A stretch of DNA of 33,111 bases from Syntrophomonas sp. UBA4922 (GTDB lineage Bacteria; Bacillota; Syntrophomonadia; Syntrophomonadales; Syntrophomonadaceae). A program made the translations under genes and the position numbers. The notes under the pieces were generated by a model. The model was not told where the DNA came from and made no database searches. It worked only from the letters and a program-made list of their open reading frames with translations. Shown in pieces: positions 25,197 to 32,605 of this stretch. How positions within the stretch are numbered: position 1 is the stretch's first letter; each line of letters begins with the position of its first letter. Location: positions 77,158 through 110,268 of the forward strand of contig DHBS01000003.1 of assembly GCA_002398825.1 (NCBI GenBank). Direction: 5' to 3'.

Positions 25197-25238
25197 GCCT
25201 GCCATACAAAGATTATGGAATGGATAGGGGACAATAGT

Positions 25239-25892
25239 ATGAAAAATATGCAGTTTGCGATACTGGGGCTGGGCCGTTTCGGTTTCAGCCTGGTCAAGGA
25301 GCTGAGCCGCATGGGGTTGGATGTCCTGGCGGTGGATTCTGATCCTAACAAGGTTAATCTGGCCCGCGACATCGCTACCTACGCGGTGGAGGCTGACAGC
25401 ACTGATGAACAGGTCTTAAAAACCCTGGGAATACGCAATTTTGACGTAGTGGTGGTGGCTATCGGAGAGAACGTACAGTCCAATATTCTGACCACCATTT
25501 TGCTCAAAGACATGGAAGTTCCCATGGTAGTCTCCAAAGCCCAAAACCACCTGCATGGCCGGGTACTCGAAAAGATCGGCACCGACCTGGTCGTCTATCC
25601 GGAGCGGGACATGGCGATTCGGGTGGCCCAGTCACTCTTGACCAAAAGCGTACTTGATCATATTAACCTGTCCAGTGAATACAGTATTCTGGAGATCATT
25701 ACCCCTGCTTTGTTTGTCGGTAAGACCCTCCAGGAGAGCAATATCCGGGAAAAGCATAATGTTAATATTATCGCCATTAAACGCGGGGAAGAGATCATTG
25801 TTAATCCCACCTCCAACCAGACCGTCCTTGCCAACGATATCCTGGTGGTTCTAGGTAAAAACATTTATCTCGATAAACTCAGCGATCTTTAG
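25239..25892 (+). CDS. ktrA: potassium uptake regulatory subunit KtrA (TrkA/RCK)
   Basis: A cytoplasmic RCK protein of about 217 residues that binds nucleotide and gates the KtrB channel. The N-terminal Rossmann domain has ILGLGRFG and VDSDP at the end of strand 2. The C-terminal RCK_C domain spans about residues 135-217. ATG 25239 is preferred over ATG 25215 because it gives the normal family start (MKNMQFAILGLGRFG) with AGGGG upstream. The ktrB gene follows 23 bases later, so the pair is an operon. Confidence 0.93.
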   Translation: MKNMQFAILGLGRFGFSLVKELSRMGLDVLAVDSDPNKVNLARDIATYAVEADSTDEQVLKTLGIRNFDVVVVAIGENVQSNILTTILLKDMEVPMVVSKAQNHLHGRVLEKIGTDLVVYPERDMAIRVAQSLLTKSVLDHINLSSEYSILEIITPALFVGKTLQESNIREKHNVNIIAIKRGEEIIVNPTSNQTVLANDILVVLGKNIYLDKLSDL

Positions 25893-25915
25893 CAGTAATA
25901 GTTCGGAGGATATGG

Positions 25916-27235
25916 ATGGGCAGTTTTCGTTTGAGTCCGCCGCAGGTGGTAGCAGGCGGTTTCATTCTGCTAATAATACTGGGCAGCCTGCTATTAGCCA
26001 CCCCCTGGGCCACGGCCAACGGTGAAAGCGATGGGCTGACAGCCGTCTTTACCGCTACTTCGGCGGTCTGTGTCACCGGTTTGATAGTGGAAGACACCGC
26101 CACTTACTGGAGTTTTTTTGGGCAGGTTGTCATCATGCTTTTGATGCAGTTAGGCGGTTTGAGCATTATGGCCATGGCTACCTTTTATGCGCTCTTGTTT
26201 GGGAAACGCATCGCCTTGCGGCAGCGAATGTTCATGCAAGCCGCCATTAACAAATCTTCGCCGGGAGGAATAGTCAGCCTTTTCCGCTATCTGATTATTT
26301 TTAGCCTGGGGATTGAGCTGGCCGGAGCTTTGCTTTTGACTTTGCATTGGATCCCTCAAATGGGCTTTACCAAGGCGCTTTATTTCGGATTGTTCCACTC
26401 CATTTCCGCGTTTAACAACGGCGGCTTTGATTTGTTCGGCAATTTTGCCAGTTTGTCCGGCTTCAGAACCGACGCCCTGACAAATTTGGTTATTTCCATC
26501 CTCATCATTGCGGGAGGACTGGGTTTTGTAGTCATCGCTGAAATCATCAGCTTTAGAAGCCGCGGTCGCTTCTCCCTGCACAGCAAGATCGTGCTCTCCA
26601 CCACTGCAGTGTTGCTGCTCCTGGGAACTCTCTTCATATTGGTGGCAGAATACAATCATGCTTTGCAGGAATTATCTTTCCCCGGCAAGGTGTTGACCGC
26701 CTACTTTCACTCCGTAACCCGCACCGCCGGTTTTGTGACTATGGATATCACCACCCTTTTTCAAGGCACCCAGTTCTTAATGATCCTCTTGATGTTCATC
26801 GGCGGTTCTCCGGGCTCCACCGCAGGCGGGATGAAAACCGTGACTTTTACCGTGGTTTGGGCGGCCATACTCAGCCAGATGCAGGGTAAAAAGGATGTCG
26901 AAATCTTCAGAAGGCGCATTCCTCAGCAGGACGTTATCCGGGCTCTGGCTATTATCGCCATGTCCGGTTTTTATGTCTGTGCCAGCATTCTGCTGCTTAC
27001 CTTTATACAAGGAGCCGATAGCCTGAACAAAATCGTTTTTGAGGTGGTTTCCGCCTTTGCTACGGTGGGGCTGTCATTGAACTACACTCCGGAGTTGAAC
27101 ACTCTGGGCAGGCTAATGATCATTCTTACCATGTTTGTTGGCAGGGTGGGGCCCTTGACTCTGGCGGTGGCATTTGCTCAAAAAGAACGGCAGGTTGATA
27201 TTCGCTACGCCGAGGAAGAAGTCATGATCGGTTGA
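25916..27235 (+). CDS. ktrB: potassium uptake channel subunit KtrB (TrkH family)
   Basis: An integral membrane K+ translocating subunit of 439 residues. The four pore loops with their filter glycines are visible: SAVCVTGLIV, SAFNNGGFDL, VTRTAGFVTMD and ATVGLSLNY. FIGGSPGSTAGGMKT is the conserved segment before the intramembrane gating loop. Total length and the absence of an N-terminal extension fit KtrB more than TrkH. GGAGGA lies 5 bases before ATG 25916. It follows ktrA directly. Confidence 0.94.
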   Translation: MGSFRLSPPQVVAGGFILLIILGSLLLATPWATANGESDGLTAVFTATSAVCVTGLIVEDTATYWSFFGQVVIMLLMQLGGLSIMAMATFYALLFGKRIALRQRMFMQAAINKSSPGGIVSLFRYLIIFSLGIELAGALLLTLHWIPQMGFTKALYFGLFHSISAFNNGGFDLFGNFASLSGFRTDALTNLVISILIIAGGLGFVVIAEIISFRSRGRFSLHSKIVLSTTAVLLLLGTLFILVAEYNHALQELSFPGKVLTAYFHSVTRTAGFVTMDITTLFQGTQFLMILLMFIGGSPGSTAGGMKTVTFTVVWAAILSQMQGKKDVEIFRRRIPQQDVIRALAIIAMSGFYVCASILLLTFIQGADSLNKIVFEVVSAFATVGLSLNYTPELNTLGRLMIILTMFVGRVGPLTLAVAFAQKERQVDIRYAEEEVMIG

Positions 27236-27248
27236 GCCAGGCAAGCAG

Positions 27249-27287
27249 GGACGGTGACAAAAAGGACTGTCCAGGACCACTGTGGTC
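27249..27287. repeat. two adjacent small hairpins after ktrB (REP-like fragment)
   Basis: GGACGGT / ACTGTCC (27249-27255, 27266-27272, one G-T pair) and GACCAC / GTGGTC (27275-27280, 27282-27287) sit next to each other. There is no T run. The GGGACGGTGACAAAAAGGA wording resembles the palindromic units associated with Y1/REP transposases; this is only a resemblance. Confidence 0.4.
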
Positions 27288-27481
27288 ATGCCTCCGGCTC
27301 CAGCAGGGAGAGAGCAGCTACAGAAAATGCCCTAATCGCAATCACTAGCGGCTATAAGGCCATGACCGTTAATTATGCTCGAATCATATCGCTAAAACCG
27401 GATAAACGCTTAAATAAAGTCATAGGCCTGGACCAGATCGTTTAGCTGGTATTTTAGAGCGGGGCGGTAGAGGATAGTTTT

Positions 27482-27663
27482 CTCTGCTTGGCTGGGCACG
27501 CGGTGCACGTAAAAAAGCAGAGCGAGCGACGGAAGCGAAGAACAAGACGCGCAATAGGCCCGCGATTGAGGCGTACAAATAGTACGTTGATTGAGCGGAC
27601 CTATTGAGCAACGCAGTTATTCGTTTTTGTCGACGATCTGAGCTGAGCGGTTTTGCCGCTCAG
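27482..27663. other. hairpin-rich non-coding element (structured RNA or intergenic repeat candidate)
   Basis: The 510-base gap between ktrB and bfr has no convincing gene, but this part folds on paper into three hairpins. (1) CTCTGCTT / AAGCAGAG (27482-27489, 27515-27522) encloses GCAC-gcg-GTGC. (2) A long arm at 27552-27606 pairs CAATAGG with CCTATTG, CCGC with GCGG, and GCGTAC with GTACGT around an AAATA loop; a 7x7 internal loop in it holds GATTGAG on one side and TGATTGA on the other. (3) CTGAGCGG-ttttg-CCGCTCAG lies at 27643-27663. The strand is unknown. It may be a dispersed intergenic repeat or an RNA. I do not recognise a named family. Confidence 0.55.
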
Positions 27664-27745
27664 TTACGCAATCATATGGAAATCTAATGAAAACCGGAGT
27701 TGACGACCTTCACTATAGGAGGTTTCACCCGGCGCCTCTTCCTTA

Positions 27746-28213
27746 TTATCCGACCTGGGTGGATAGGAAAACAGGCAGCGTCATATGACCGACCTGTTCC
27801 TGAAGCTCTTCGATTTCATCTATATGGCGGTCTTCATCGTTCAGGATTTGTTGCAGTATTTCCCGAGTGGCGTAATCATTTACGTCTCCCGCCAACTTTA
27901 TGGCCTGATTATAAGCCGCAATGGCTCCTGCTTCTGCCAGACGGTCGTTTTCAAGCTGTTTGGGAATCTCACTGCCGATATGGATATCTTTGAGCTGACT
28001 CACGATGGGCACGCCTTCGAGGAAAAGTATTCTCGAAATCAAGGTCTCGGCATGTTTCATTTCAGTAATAGCCCGCTTTTCAAATTGATCATGCAGTTTA
28101 CCATAGCCCCAACTCGCACACATTTCAGAATGGACGATGTACTGGTTGATTGCGGTCAGTTCGTCGGCCAGCAGTGAATTCAAGGCTTCGATAAGCTTGG
28201 GATCTCCTTTCAC
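27746..28213 (-). CDS. bfr: bacterioferritin
   Basis: A 155-residue haem-containing ferritin that oxidises and stores iron as a 24-mer. All ferroxidase ligands fall at the E. coli Bfr positions (Glu18, Glu51, His54, Glu94, Glu127, His130), and the haem-ligand Met52 is present in EMKHAE. This separates it from non-haem ferritin. The start is GTG 28213 with GGGAGG 7 bases upstream. It is the last of a run of reverse-strand genes beginning with an HTH regulator at 29058, and may share their promoter. TATAAT-rich sequence at about 28248-28262 could also hold its own promoter or a PerR/Fur-like box, but the match is incomplete. Confidence 0.95.
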   Translation of the reverse strand: MKGDPKLIEALNSLLADELTAINQYIVHSEMCASWGYGKLHDQFEKRAITEMKHAETLISRILFLEGVPIVSQLKDIHIGSEIPKQLENDRLAEAGAIAAYNQAIKLAGDVNDYATREILQQILNDEDRHIDEIEELQEQVGHMTLPVFLSTQVG

Positions 28214-28266
28214 GTCAAGTCCTCCCTTCTTATATCAAAAATACAAACAATTATAATTATACAATA

Positions 28267-28461
28267 TCATCCAGCCGGGCTTGAGGCAAATGAATTGTAC
28301 CATAATGTCAAATGGCGGCTTTGGCTACTCAGTACCCAGTGGTTTTGCTGTTCCTCTGCATCGCCGCTTACCAGTCCTTCTTCATGAATCAGTTGGGGGG
28401 TTAAACATTTTACCTGATATTCCGATGGCATCAGATTATTTGGAGGGAGTTTCGACATCAT
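28267..28461 (-). CDS. possible small protein overlapping the preceding gene
   Basis: A 64-codon frame starting ATG-ATG at 28461 inside the last codons of the 28436-28780 gene (26-base overlap), with AGGAA just upstream. The overlap would allow coupled translation. The sequence (YQVKCLTPQLIHEEGLVSGDAEEQQNHW) matches nothing I know and has no membrane helix. It fills the gap between the unknown protein and bfr in the same direction, which is the main support. It could equally be a chance frame. Confidence 0.3.
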   Translation of the reverse strand: MMSKLPPNNLMPSEYQVKCLTPQLIHEEGLVSGDAEEQQNHWVLSSQSRHLTLWYNSFASSPAG

Positions 28462-28780
28462 ATTCCTGCCCCGGCAATGTTATTTCAACCCCCTGAGGCA
28501 AAAGCCACAACTCGATCATGCTTTTACAGCATGGGCACATGCCTTGGGCGAGCTTCTCCGGCTGGCAAACGCCAAGGATATTAATATTTACTGTCATCCC
28601 CATCGTTTCTTGGCCGTCTTGGTCGTGGCGATCTTCAGGCGGTTTTTCCCGCGGTTTGAGATGAAACTTAATGGGCGTGAACAAAGTCATGATTTTGGCC
28701 AAGACTTTTTTCAGTTTATGCGCAGGGTTTGAATCCGGTTTTTCAGGCCTGTGCGTCATCCCTGGTCGGAGTTCCGGCAT
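28436..28780 (-). CDS. hypothetical protein with CPCC motif
   Basis: A 114-residue protein I do not recognise. The N-terminal half is basic and Pro-rich with no signal peptide. The C-terminal half has GVCQPEKLAQGMCPCCKSMIELWLLP, with one Cys, nine residues, then CPCC, which could bind a metal or an Fe-S cluster; this is inference. GGGAGG lies 10 bases before ATG 28780. It sits 62 bases after the HTH gene at 28843-29058 and before bfr, all on the reverse strand. Confidence 0.65.
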   Translation of the reverse strand: MPELRPGMTHRPEKPDSNPAHKLKKVLAKIMTLFTPIKFHLKPREKPPEDRHDQDGQETMGMTVNINILGVCQPEKLAQGMCPCCKSMIELWLLPQGVEITLPGQEYDVETPSK

Positions 28781-28842
28781 CTTGTTGGTACCTCCCGTAT
28801 TTTTAAAACCTGGGGTTTATTGTGCAAAATTAAACGGACTGT

Positions 28843-29058
28843 TCAATTGTCCTTAAAGAAATTCTCAATATCAACGCCCAGAATCTGTGATATTTTATAC
28901 AAGTCGGTGGATTCAATCGATCGTCTATTTCTCTCTATGTTACTCAGCCATTGGGGTGTTCGCCCCATTTTACCGGCCACCCATTCCAGGGTTACGCCTT
29001 TGCTTTTTCGGATTCTTGCGATGTTCTGCCCAATTCTCAGCCATTCCCTCTTCCCCAT
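28843..29058 (-). CDS. Xre-family HTH regulator
   Basis: A 71-residue HTH protein (IGQNIARIRKSKGVTLEWVAGKMGRTPQWLSNIERNRR segment). The frame extends to 29130, but GGGAG lies 7 bases before ATG 29058 and the domain begins there. It has a strong sigma-A promoter (29099-29127) and is divergent from another Xre-type gene 136 bases away. It is the likely first gene of a unit with the CPCC protein and possibly bacterioferritin, so iron or redox stress control is a guess worth testing. Confidence 0.85.
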   Translation of the reverse strand: MGKREWLRIGQNIARIRKSKGVTLEWVAGKMGRTPQWLSNIERNRRSIESTDLYKISQILGVDIENFFKDN

Positions 29059-29098
29059 GTTTTCACTCCCATGAAACAAAACGTTTAAGGATGGTCTT

Positions 29099-29127
29099 AG
29101 TATAAGGGAGAATATGGAAGCCGTCAA
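29099..29127 (-). promoter_or_regulatory. sigma-A promoter of the reverse-strand HTH gene
   Basis: On the reverse strand TTGACG (29127-29122), a 17-base spacer and TATACT (29104-29099). Both boxes match the consensus at 5 of 6 positions. Confidence 0.75.
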
Positions 29128-29168
29128 CACATTTAGTTTAAAGATTTATTCTCTGCGTTTAAATTTGG

Positions 29169-29174
29169 TAAACT
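29169..29174 (+). promoter_or_regulatory. candidate extended -10 of the forward HTH gene
   Basis: TTGGTAAACT contains TGn-TAAACT ending at 29174, 20 bases before ATG 29195. The nearby GTTTA...TAAAC dyad (29157-29173 region) could be an operator. No good -35 is visible. Confidence 0.35.
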
Positions 29175-29194
29175 AGGTGCGAGGAGTGAGGCGG

Positions 29195-29587
29195 ATGAGC
29201 TTAGGAGAAAGACTGCGATCAGCTCGAGAGGAAAAAGGTTGGAAGCAAACCTACGTGGCTAAGATATTGGGGATTACCAGCCAATCTTTATCCAACTACG
29301 AACGGGGAGACCGGGACCCGGATACCTCTTTGTTAGCCCGGTTGGCTGATTTGTATGAAGTGACCACAGACTATTTGCTCGGCCGTGACCAGATAGAAGT
29401 AAAAATGGAGATCGACCCGGAGGAAATAAAAACTGTGTACGACATGGACAAATTGGCCGAGGAACTCAGACAATCTTTGAACCAGGCCCTGGCTGAAGGG
29501 GTTTTGACGGAAGACCAGGCCAAACAAACTCTTGACATCGCCCGGCAGACCATGAAACTGATCATCGATTCGAAAAAAGGCCAATAG
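29195..29587 (+). CDS. Xre-family HTH regulator with C-terminal extension
   Basis: A 130-residue protein with an N-terminal HTH (LGERLRSAREEKGWKQTYVAKILGITSQSLSNYERGDRDPD) followed by SLLARLADLYEVTTDYLLGRD. This is a close match to the Cro/CI-type regulators found in mobile elements and in host genomes. A helical, charged C-terminal part (about 70-130) probably serves dimerisation. GAGGAG lies 8 bases before ATG 29195; GTG 29177 is a weaker start. It is divergent from the HTH gene at 28843 and directly upstream of a transposase remnant. Confidence 0.88.
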   Translation: MSLGERLRSAREEKGWKQTYVAKILGITSQSLSNYERGDRDPDTSLLARLADLYEVTTDYLLGRDQIEVKMEIDPEEIKTVYDMDKLAEELRQSLNQALAEGVLTEDQAKQTLDIARQTMKLIIDSKKGQ

Positions 29588-29665
29588 AAAGGACATAGAT
29601 GGCGCCCAAAACCACTCTGCACACAACCCGGTCAGTGTTGTTACCGGAGGCATAGGCGGCGGAGC

Positions 29666-29923
29666 TGTGAGTTATATGAATACAGCCCAAGGGCGAAAAT
29701 ACCGGAATTCCTTAATCAATTCCGCAAGCGGACCAAGATTGAACCTAAGAACGCAGAATTAAAAAGAATCCATGAATCGGGCAAAGGCTACGGTCTATGA
29801 AGCATCCGCATTCAGGCCAAACTAACAGCTCTGGCACATAATTTAAAGCGGATAACCAAGCTGGTATCCGCTTTACAAGACCTGAATAATCATTTGGACA
29901 GTTGCTGCAGCGCCGATTATTGA
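29666..29923 (+). pseudogene. remnant of an IS1182-type transposase (C-terminal part)
   Basis: One frame reads SPRAKIPEFLNQFRKRTK, then IEPKNAELKRIHESGKGYGL, an in-frame TGA (29798-29800), then IRIQAKLTALAHNLKRITKLV and a normal stop at 29921-29923. The IExKNAELKR...QAxLTAxAxNLKRIxKL wording is that of the C-terminal DDE segment of IS1182-family transposases. The N-terminal part, start codon and inverted ends are missing, so it is a decayed fragment. No ribosome site precedes it. The stretch 29588-29665 holds nothing I can name. Confidence 0.7.
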
Positions 29924-29990
29924 TTAACCGATCAGATTGGATCAGAAAATACGCAATCACAGTTTAAAAGACTACGTTTTCAGTGATCTC

Positions 29991-30011
29991 GGACCGTCCC
30001 CATTTGTCACC
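29991..30011. repeat. REP-like fragment
   Basis: GGACCGTCCCCATTTGTCAC resembles, in reverse complement, the GTGACAAA-GGGGACGGTCC units seen near Y1 transposases. It is similar in wording to the hairpin at 27249. No transposase of that type is in the window. Confidence 0.3.
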
Positions 30012-30041
30012 ATCCCCGGTTACCTCTGTTCTAATTCAGGC

Positions 30042-30611
30042 TTATCTGAACCAGGTTACCTTTTGCTTCAATTCCGGGTCCAGACGGGGTGGGGCTTTGG
30101 GTATATATTCCGGGTACCCTATGGGTGTAACCGCAACGATCTCTTTGTCCTCTCCGATGGAAAGCAGCTCGCGCAAAAAGGCCTCCTCCTGCAAGGGTCC
30201 AGTCATCCAGCAACTCCCTAATCCTTCGGCACAGGCTGCCAGCAACAGGTTTTCAAAGGCCGCACATACCCCCTTCAGGTGCATTTTGCGCATCACATCT
30301 TTTTTCTGAACCGGAGCCAGAGCTATGATAACCAAAGGCGCCCCGAAAAAATTACGTACGTTGTTTAAATAGGCCTCGCGTTTGTCCGCTTCCATTTTAG
30401 CCGCCATGGGTTCATAAATGCGGGCCAGACTTTCGCCCATGGATTTGAGTTTGGCTCCGCTGACCACCACGAACTCCCATGATTGCGTATTCATTCCCGA
30501 AGGGGCCCAGTTGGCGGCATCAAGGATTCTGTAGACAAGGTCTTCAGGGACCCTATCGGGTTTGTACTTGCGCACCGCTCTGCGGTTTCGAATCACTTCA
30601 TAAAACTCCAT
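30042..30611 (-). CDS. nitroreductase family protein
   Basis: A 189-residue FMN-dependent NAD(P)H oxidoreductase. Landmarks are IRNRRAVRKYKPDRVPED (N-terminal FMN-phosphate binding), APSGMNTQSWEFVVV, and AACAEGLGSCWMTGP with the final IGYPEYIPKAPPR. Nitroreductases of this group act on diverse electron-poor substrates and the natural one is unknown. AGGAGGT lies 7 bases before ATG 30611. It lies downstream of the CD-NTase-like gene on the same strand, with a 93-base gap holding a GTCAC/GTGAC dyad near 30688-30699. Confidence 0.93.
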   Translation of the reverse strand: MEFYEVIRNRRAVRKYKPDRVPEDLVYRILDAANWAPSGMNTQSWEFVVVSGAKLKSMGESLARIYEPMAAKMEADKREAYLNNVRNFFGAPLVIIALAPVQKKDVMRKMHLKGVCAAFENLLLAACAEGLGSCWMTGPLQEEAFLRELLSIGEDKEIVAVTPIGYPEYIPKAPPRLDPELKQKVTWFR

Positions 30612-30704
30612 ACCATCTACCTCCTTCTAGACTAGTATTCATTTTGCTCGGCAATGATATGCTTAACACCAATCCGCTCCTGTTGTCACAGGTGACAGGA
30701 CGGC

Positions 30705-31601
30705 CTACAGCATCACTGGAAATAATGGGCCATAAACCTGCAGCCACAGCCGATTGGCCTCATAATAATTCTCATTCAATTCATGCTCAACCGCCTGGGA
30801 GGCAAGCTTAAAATCATCATTGGCGTAGGCGCCAAAGTCCTCTGTAGAGGGTAATTCCCGGTTGCTGCCCTGCGCATAGTATATTGCCTGGTTTTTTCTG
30901 CGGCCGGCCAGGTATTCCAGAAAGTCCCGCCCCATAATACCGTAATATCCGAAAGCTGTATCATTATTCTCCCATTCATCCATGAAGCTGACCACCAGGG
31001 TATCCAGGAGCATTCCGGAAATCGGCACATTGCGGGCAGCTCTCCAGGCTCTCATCATTCTGGCCAGGTGTTTGGTTTTACCGGTATATCGGAAATTTGA
31101 ATCTTCAATGACTTCAATTTCCCGAAGCGGATTAAAAGTTGACCAGCCGGTCATATTGTTCAGGTCAGGATAAATATAACTTTTCTTTAAACCGGGAAAC
31201 GCAGGTATGATTTCAAACTGCAGATTGTGCAGAGAGGGTATGATGATATGGCACTGGTCAGATAGCTTCACCATGGGAAAGGCTTCTTCTATCAGCTCCC
31301 GCACTTCCTTGATCAGTACCCGAGGCGCTTTTTGCTGCCAGACTTCGAGGCGCTTTTGCACCCGCTGAGGCATTTCGTATAAAATATTGATATTGGCTAC
31401 GCCCTTGATGGCGGTACCTCTGCCATACGAACCGATAAAGCGGGCGTATCTCAGTTCGGATCTGTTGCCGTAATAAGTCTGGTTCAACTGCCTGGTTATA
31501 GTGCGAAAGGTTTCCATGATAAATTCCGTGTGTTCAACGGCCAAATTGTCCAGAAAGGCTTGAAACTTATCTGCAACAGTGGAGGCAACTCTTTTGTCCA
31601 T
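30705..31601 (-). CDS. CD-NTase-like nucleotidyltransferase with substituted metal motif
   Basis: A 298-residue protein with the layout of CBASS oligonucleotide cyclases (SMODS/CD-NTase). The nucleotidyltransferase motif FIGSYGRGTAIKG lies at residues 56-67. The next metal motif, normally D-x-D, reads N70-I-N72 (codons AAT ATC AAT). The third acidic site is FEIIPAF (E130). The C-terminal helical domain (HLARMMRAWRAARNVPISGMLLDTLVV, then ANRLWLQVYGPLFP) matches the OAS-like partner domain of the family. Without the two Asp the enzyme should not catalyse nucleotidyl transfer, so it may be a sensor, a scaffold or a decayed defence gene. No effector with a nuclease, phospholipase or TM-effector fold is adjacent, so a complete CBASS locus is not seen. 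The ribosome site is weak (GGGGGG). Confidence 0.8.
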   Translation of the reverse strand: MDKRVASTVADKFQAFLDNLAVEHTEFIMETFRTITRQLNQTYYGNRSELRYARFIGSYGRGTAIKGVANINILYEMPQRVQKRLEVWQQKAPRVLIKEVRELIEEAFPMVKLSDQCHIIIPSLHNLQFEIIPAFPGLKKSYIYPDLNNMTGWSTFNPLREIEVIEDSNFRYTGKTKHLARMMRAWRAARNVPISGMLLDTLVVSFMDEWENNDTAFGYYGIMGRDFLEYLAGRRKNQAIYYAQGSNRELPSTEDFGAYANDDFKLASQAVEHELNENYYEANRLWLQVYGPLFPVML

Positions 31602-31744
31602 CTAAAAACCCCCCGACCCTATTTATTTTTTACCATTTTAACACATCAAGCTGTCCTCCGGCTAAATGGTTAGGTAAGGATGCGCATAAACAGCGGCGGG
31701 GTTATCCGAAATTGATTTTATCAGGCAACGGCACAAATCGGCCT

Positions 31745-32575
31745 TCACCCCCTGGAGGGGCGGCGATAAGGCACCGGTACATATTCAACCGAGGGCATTT
31801 GGCGGGCCGGCTGGGGAAAGAGATCCATCAGCTCGTAGATGTAATCGGGCAGATTGCAGTTTACCGGCAGTCCCAGTTGGGACAGGGTAGAGCAGACCAG
31901 AGCGAAATCATGGGTCCAACGCCCTTCGCTCAGGATCTGGGCCAGATTTCTTGCCGCATCTTCATCCAAACGCGGCGTCATAACTTCCACAGCGGTCTCA
32001 AAGATCTGTGCAGTAGCCTTTTCCGCTACATCCGCGAGTATGATGGTTTCGTCATCTATGTCTTCAACCGGCTTCTCGCGTAAAACCCGGATGATCGAGC
32101 TGGCCGGAAACTGTCCGATCTGCGGATCTATCGGGCCTAGAACCGCGTTTTCATCAAGCAGGATTTCGTCAGCCGCCAGGGCTATCAAGGTGCCGCCGGA
32201 CATAGCGTAATGAGGAATGATTGCGGTGACCTTGGCAGGGTGTTTTCTCAAGGCCCGGGCTATCTGTTCGGCCGCCAGGGCTATTCCGCCCGGGGTGTGC
32301 AGGATGATGTCGATGGGCATATCGTCCGGTGTCAGTCGAATCGCGCGCAAAACCTTCTCCGAGTCCTCCATGTCGATAAAGCGCCTCAACGGAATGCCCA
32401 AAAAACTGAGCGACTCCTGACGATGTATCAAGGTGATGACTCTGCTTTGGCGTTCCATCTCGATACGGCGCAGGAAGGCCAGCCGGGATGATAGAATGCG
32501 GCGTTGTTTGAGAACCGGAAGGAAGGCCATCAGCAAAAATACCAACCAGAAAAGTGAGCCTATATCGTACTGCAC
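31745..32575 (-). CDS. membrane-anchored ClpP-class serine protease (SDH/SppA-like, PF01972 type)
   Basis: The product is about 277 residues: one N-terminal membrane helix (about residues 7-22 of the product) and a ClpP/crotonase-fold protease. HTPGGIALAAEQIARAL and HYAMSGGTLIALAADEI are the family blocks; the Ser in AMSGG is the predicted nucleophile, with a Lys partner expected. Members of this archaeal and bacterial group are membrane proteases of unknown substrate. ATG 32584 is possible, but AAAGGAGG abuts it. GTG 32575 has the right 9-base spacing, so I use it. The same strand carries the CD-NTase-like gene after a 143-base gap, which may contain its own weak promoter. Confidence 0.85.
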   Translation of the reverse strand: MQYDIGSLFWLVFLLMAFLPVLKQRRILSSRLAFLRRIEMERQSRVITLIHRQESLSFLGIPLRRFIDMEDSEKVLRAIRLTPDDMPIDIILHTPGGIALAAEQIARALRKHPAKVTAIIPHYAMSGGTLIALAADEILLDENAVLGPIDPQIGQFPASSIIRVLREKPVEDIDDETIILADVAEKATAQIFETAVEVMTPRLDEDAARNLAQILSEGRWTHDFALVCSTLSQLGLPVNCNLPDYIYELMDLFPQPARQMPSVEYVPVPYRRPSRG

Positions 32576-32605
32576 TGGTATCATCCTCCTTTATAATCAG
32601 AAAAA

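Noticed and set aside
27254..27445. 63-codon frame after ktrB
   Set aside because: No ribosome site, no recognisable domain, and it overlaps two small hairpins; it reads like a chance frame.
28281..28496. Forward-strand frames in 28281-28856
   Set aside because: Antisense to the reverse-strand unit, no ribosome sites, and no family resemblance.
29588..29665. Short frame starting ATG 29600 after the forward HTH gene
   Set aside because: It stops after 18 codons and has no ribosome site of its own.
30042..32575. Complete CBASS defence operon
   Set aside because: Only a CD-NTase-like gene with a defective metal motif is present; nitroreductase and the ClpP-class protease are not known CBASS effectors, and the gaps are wide.
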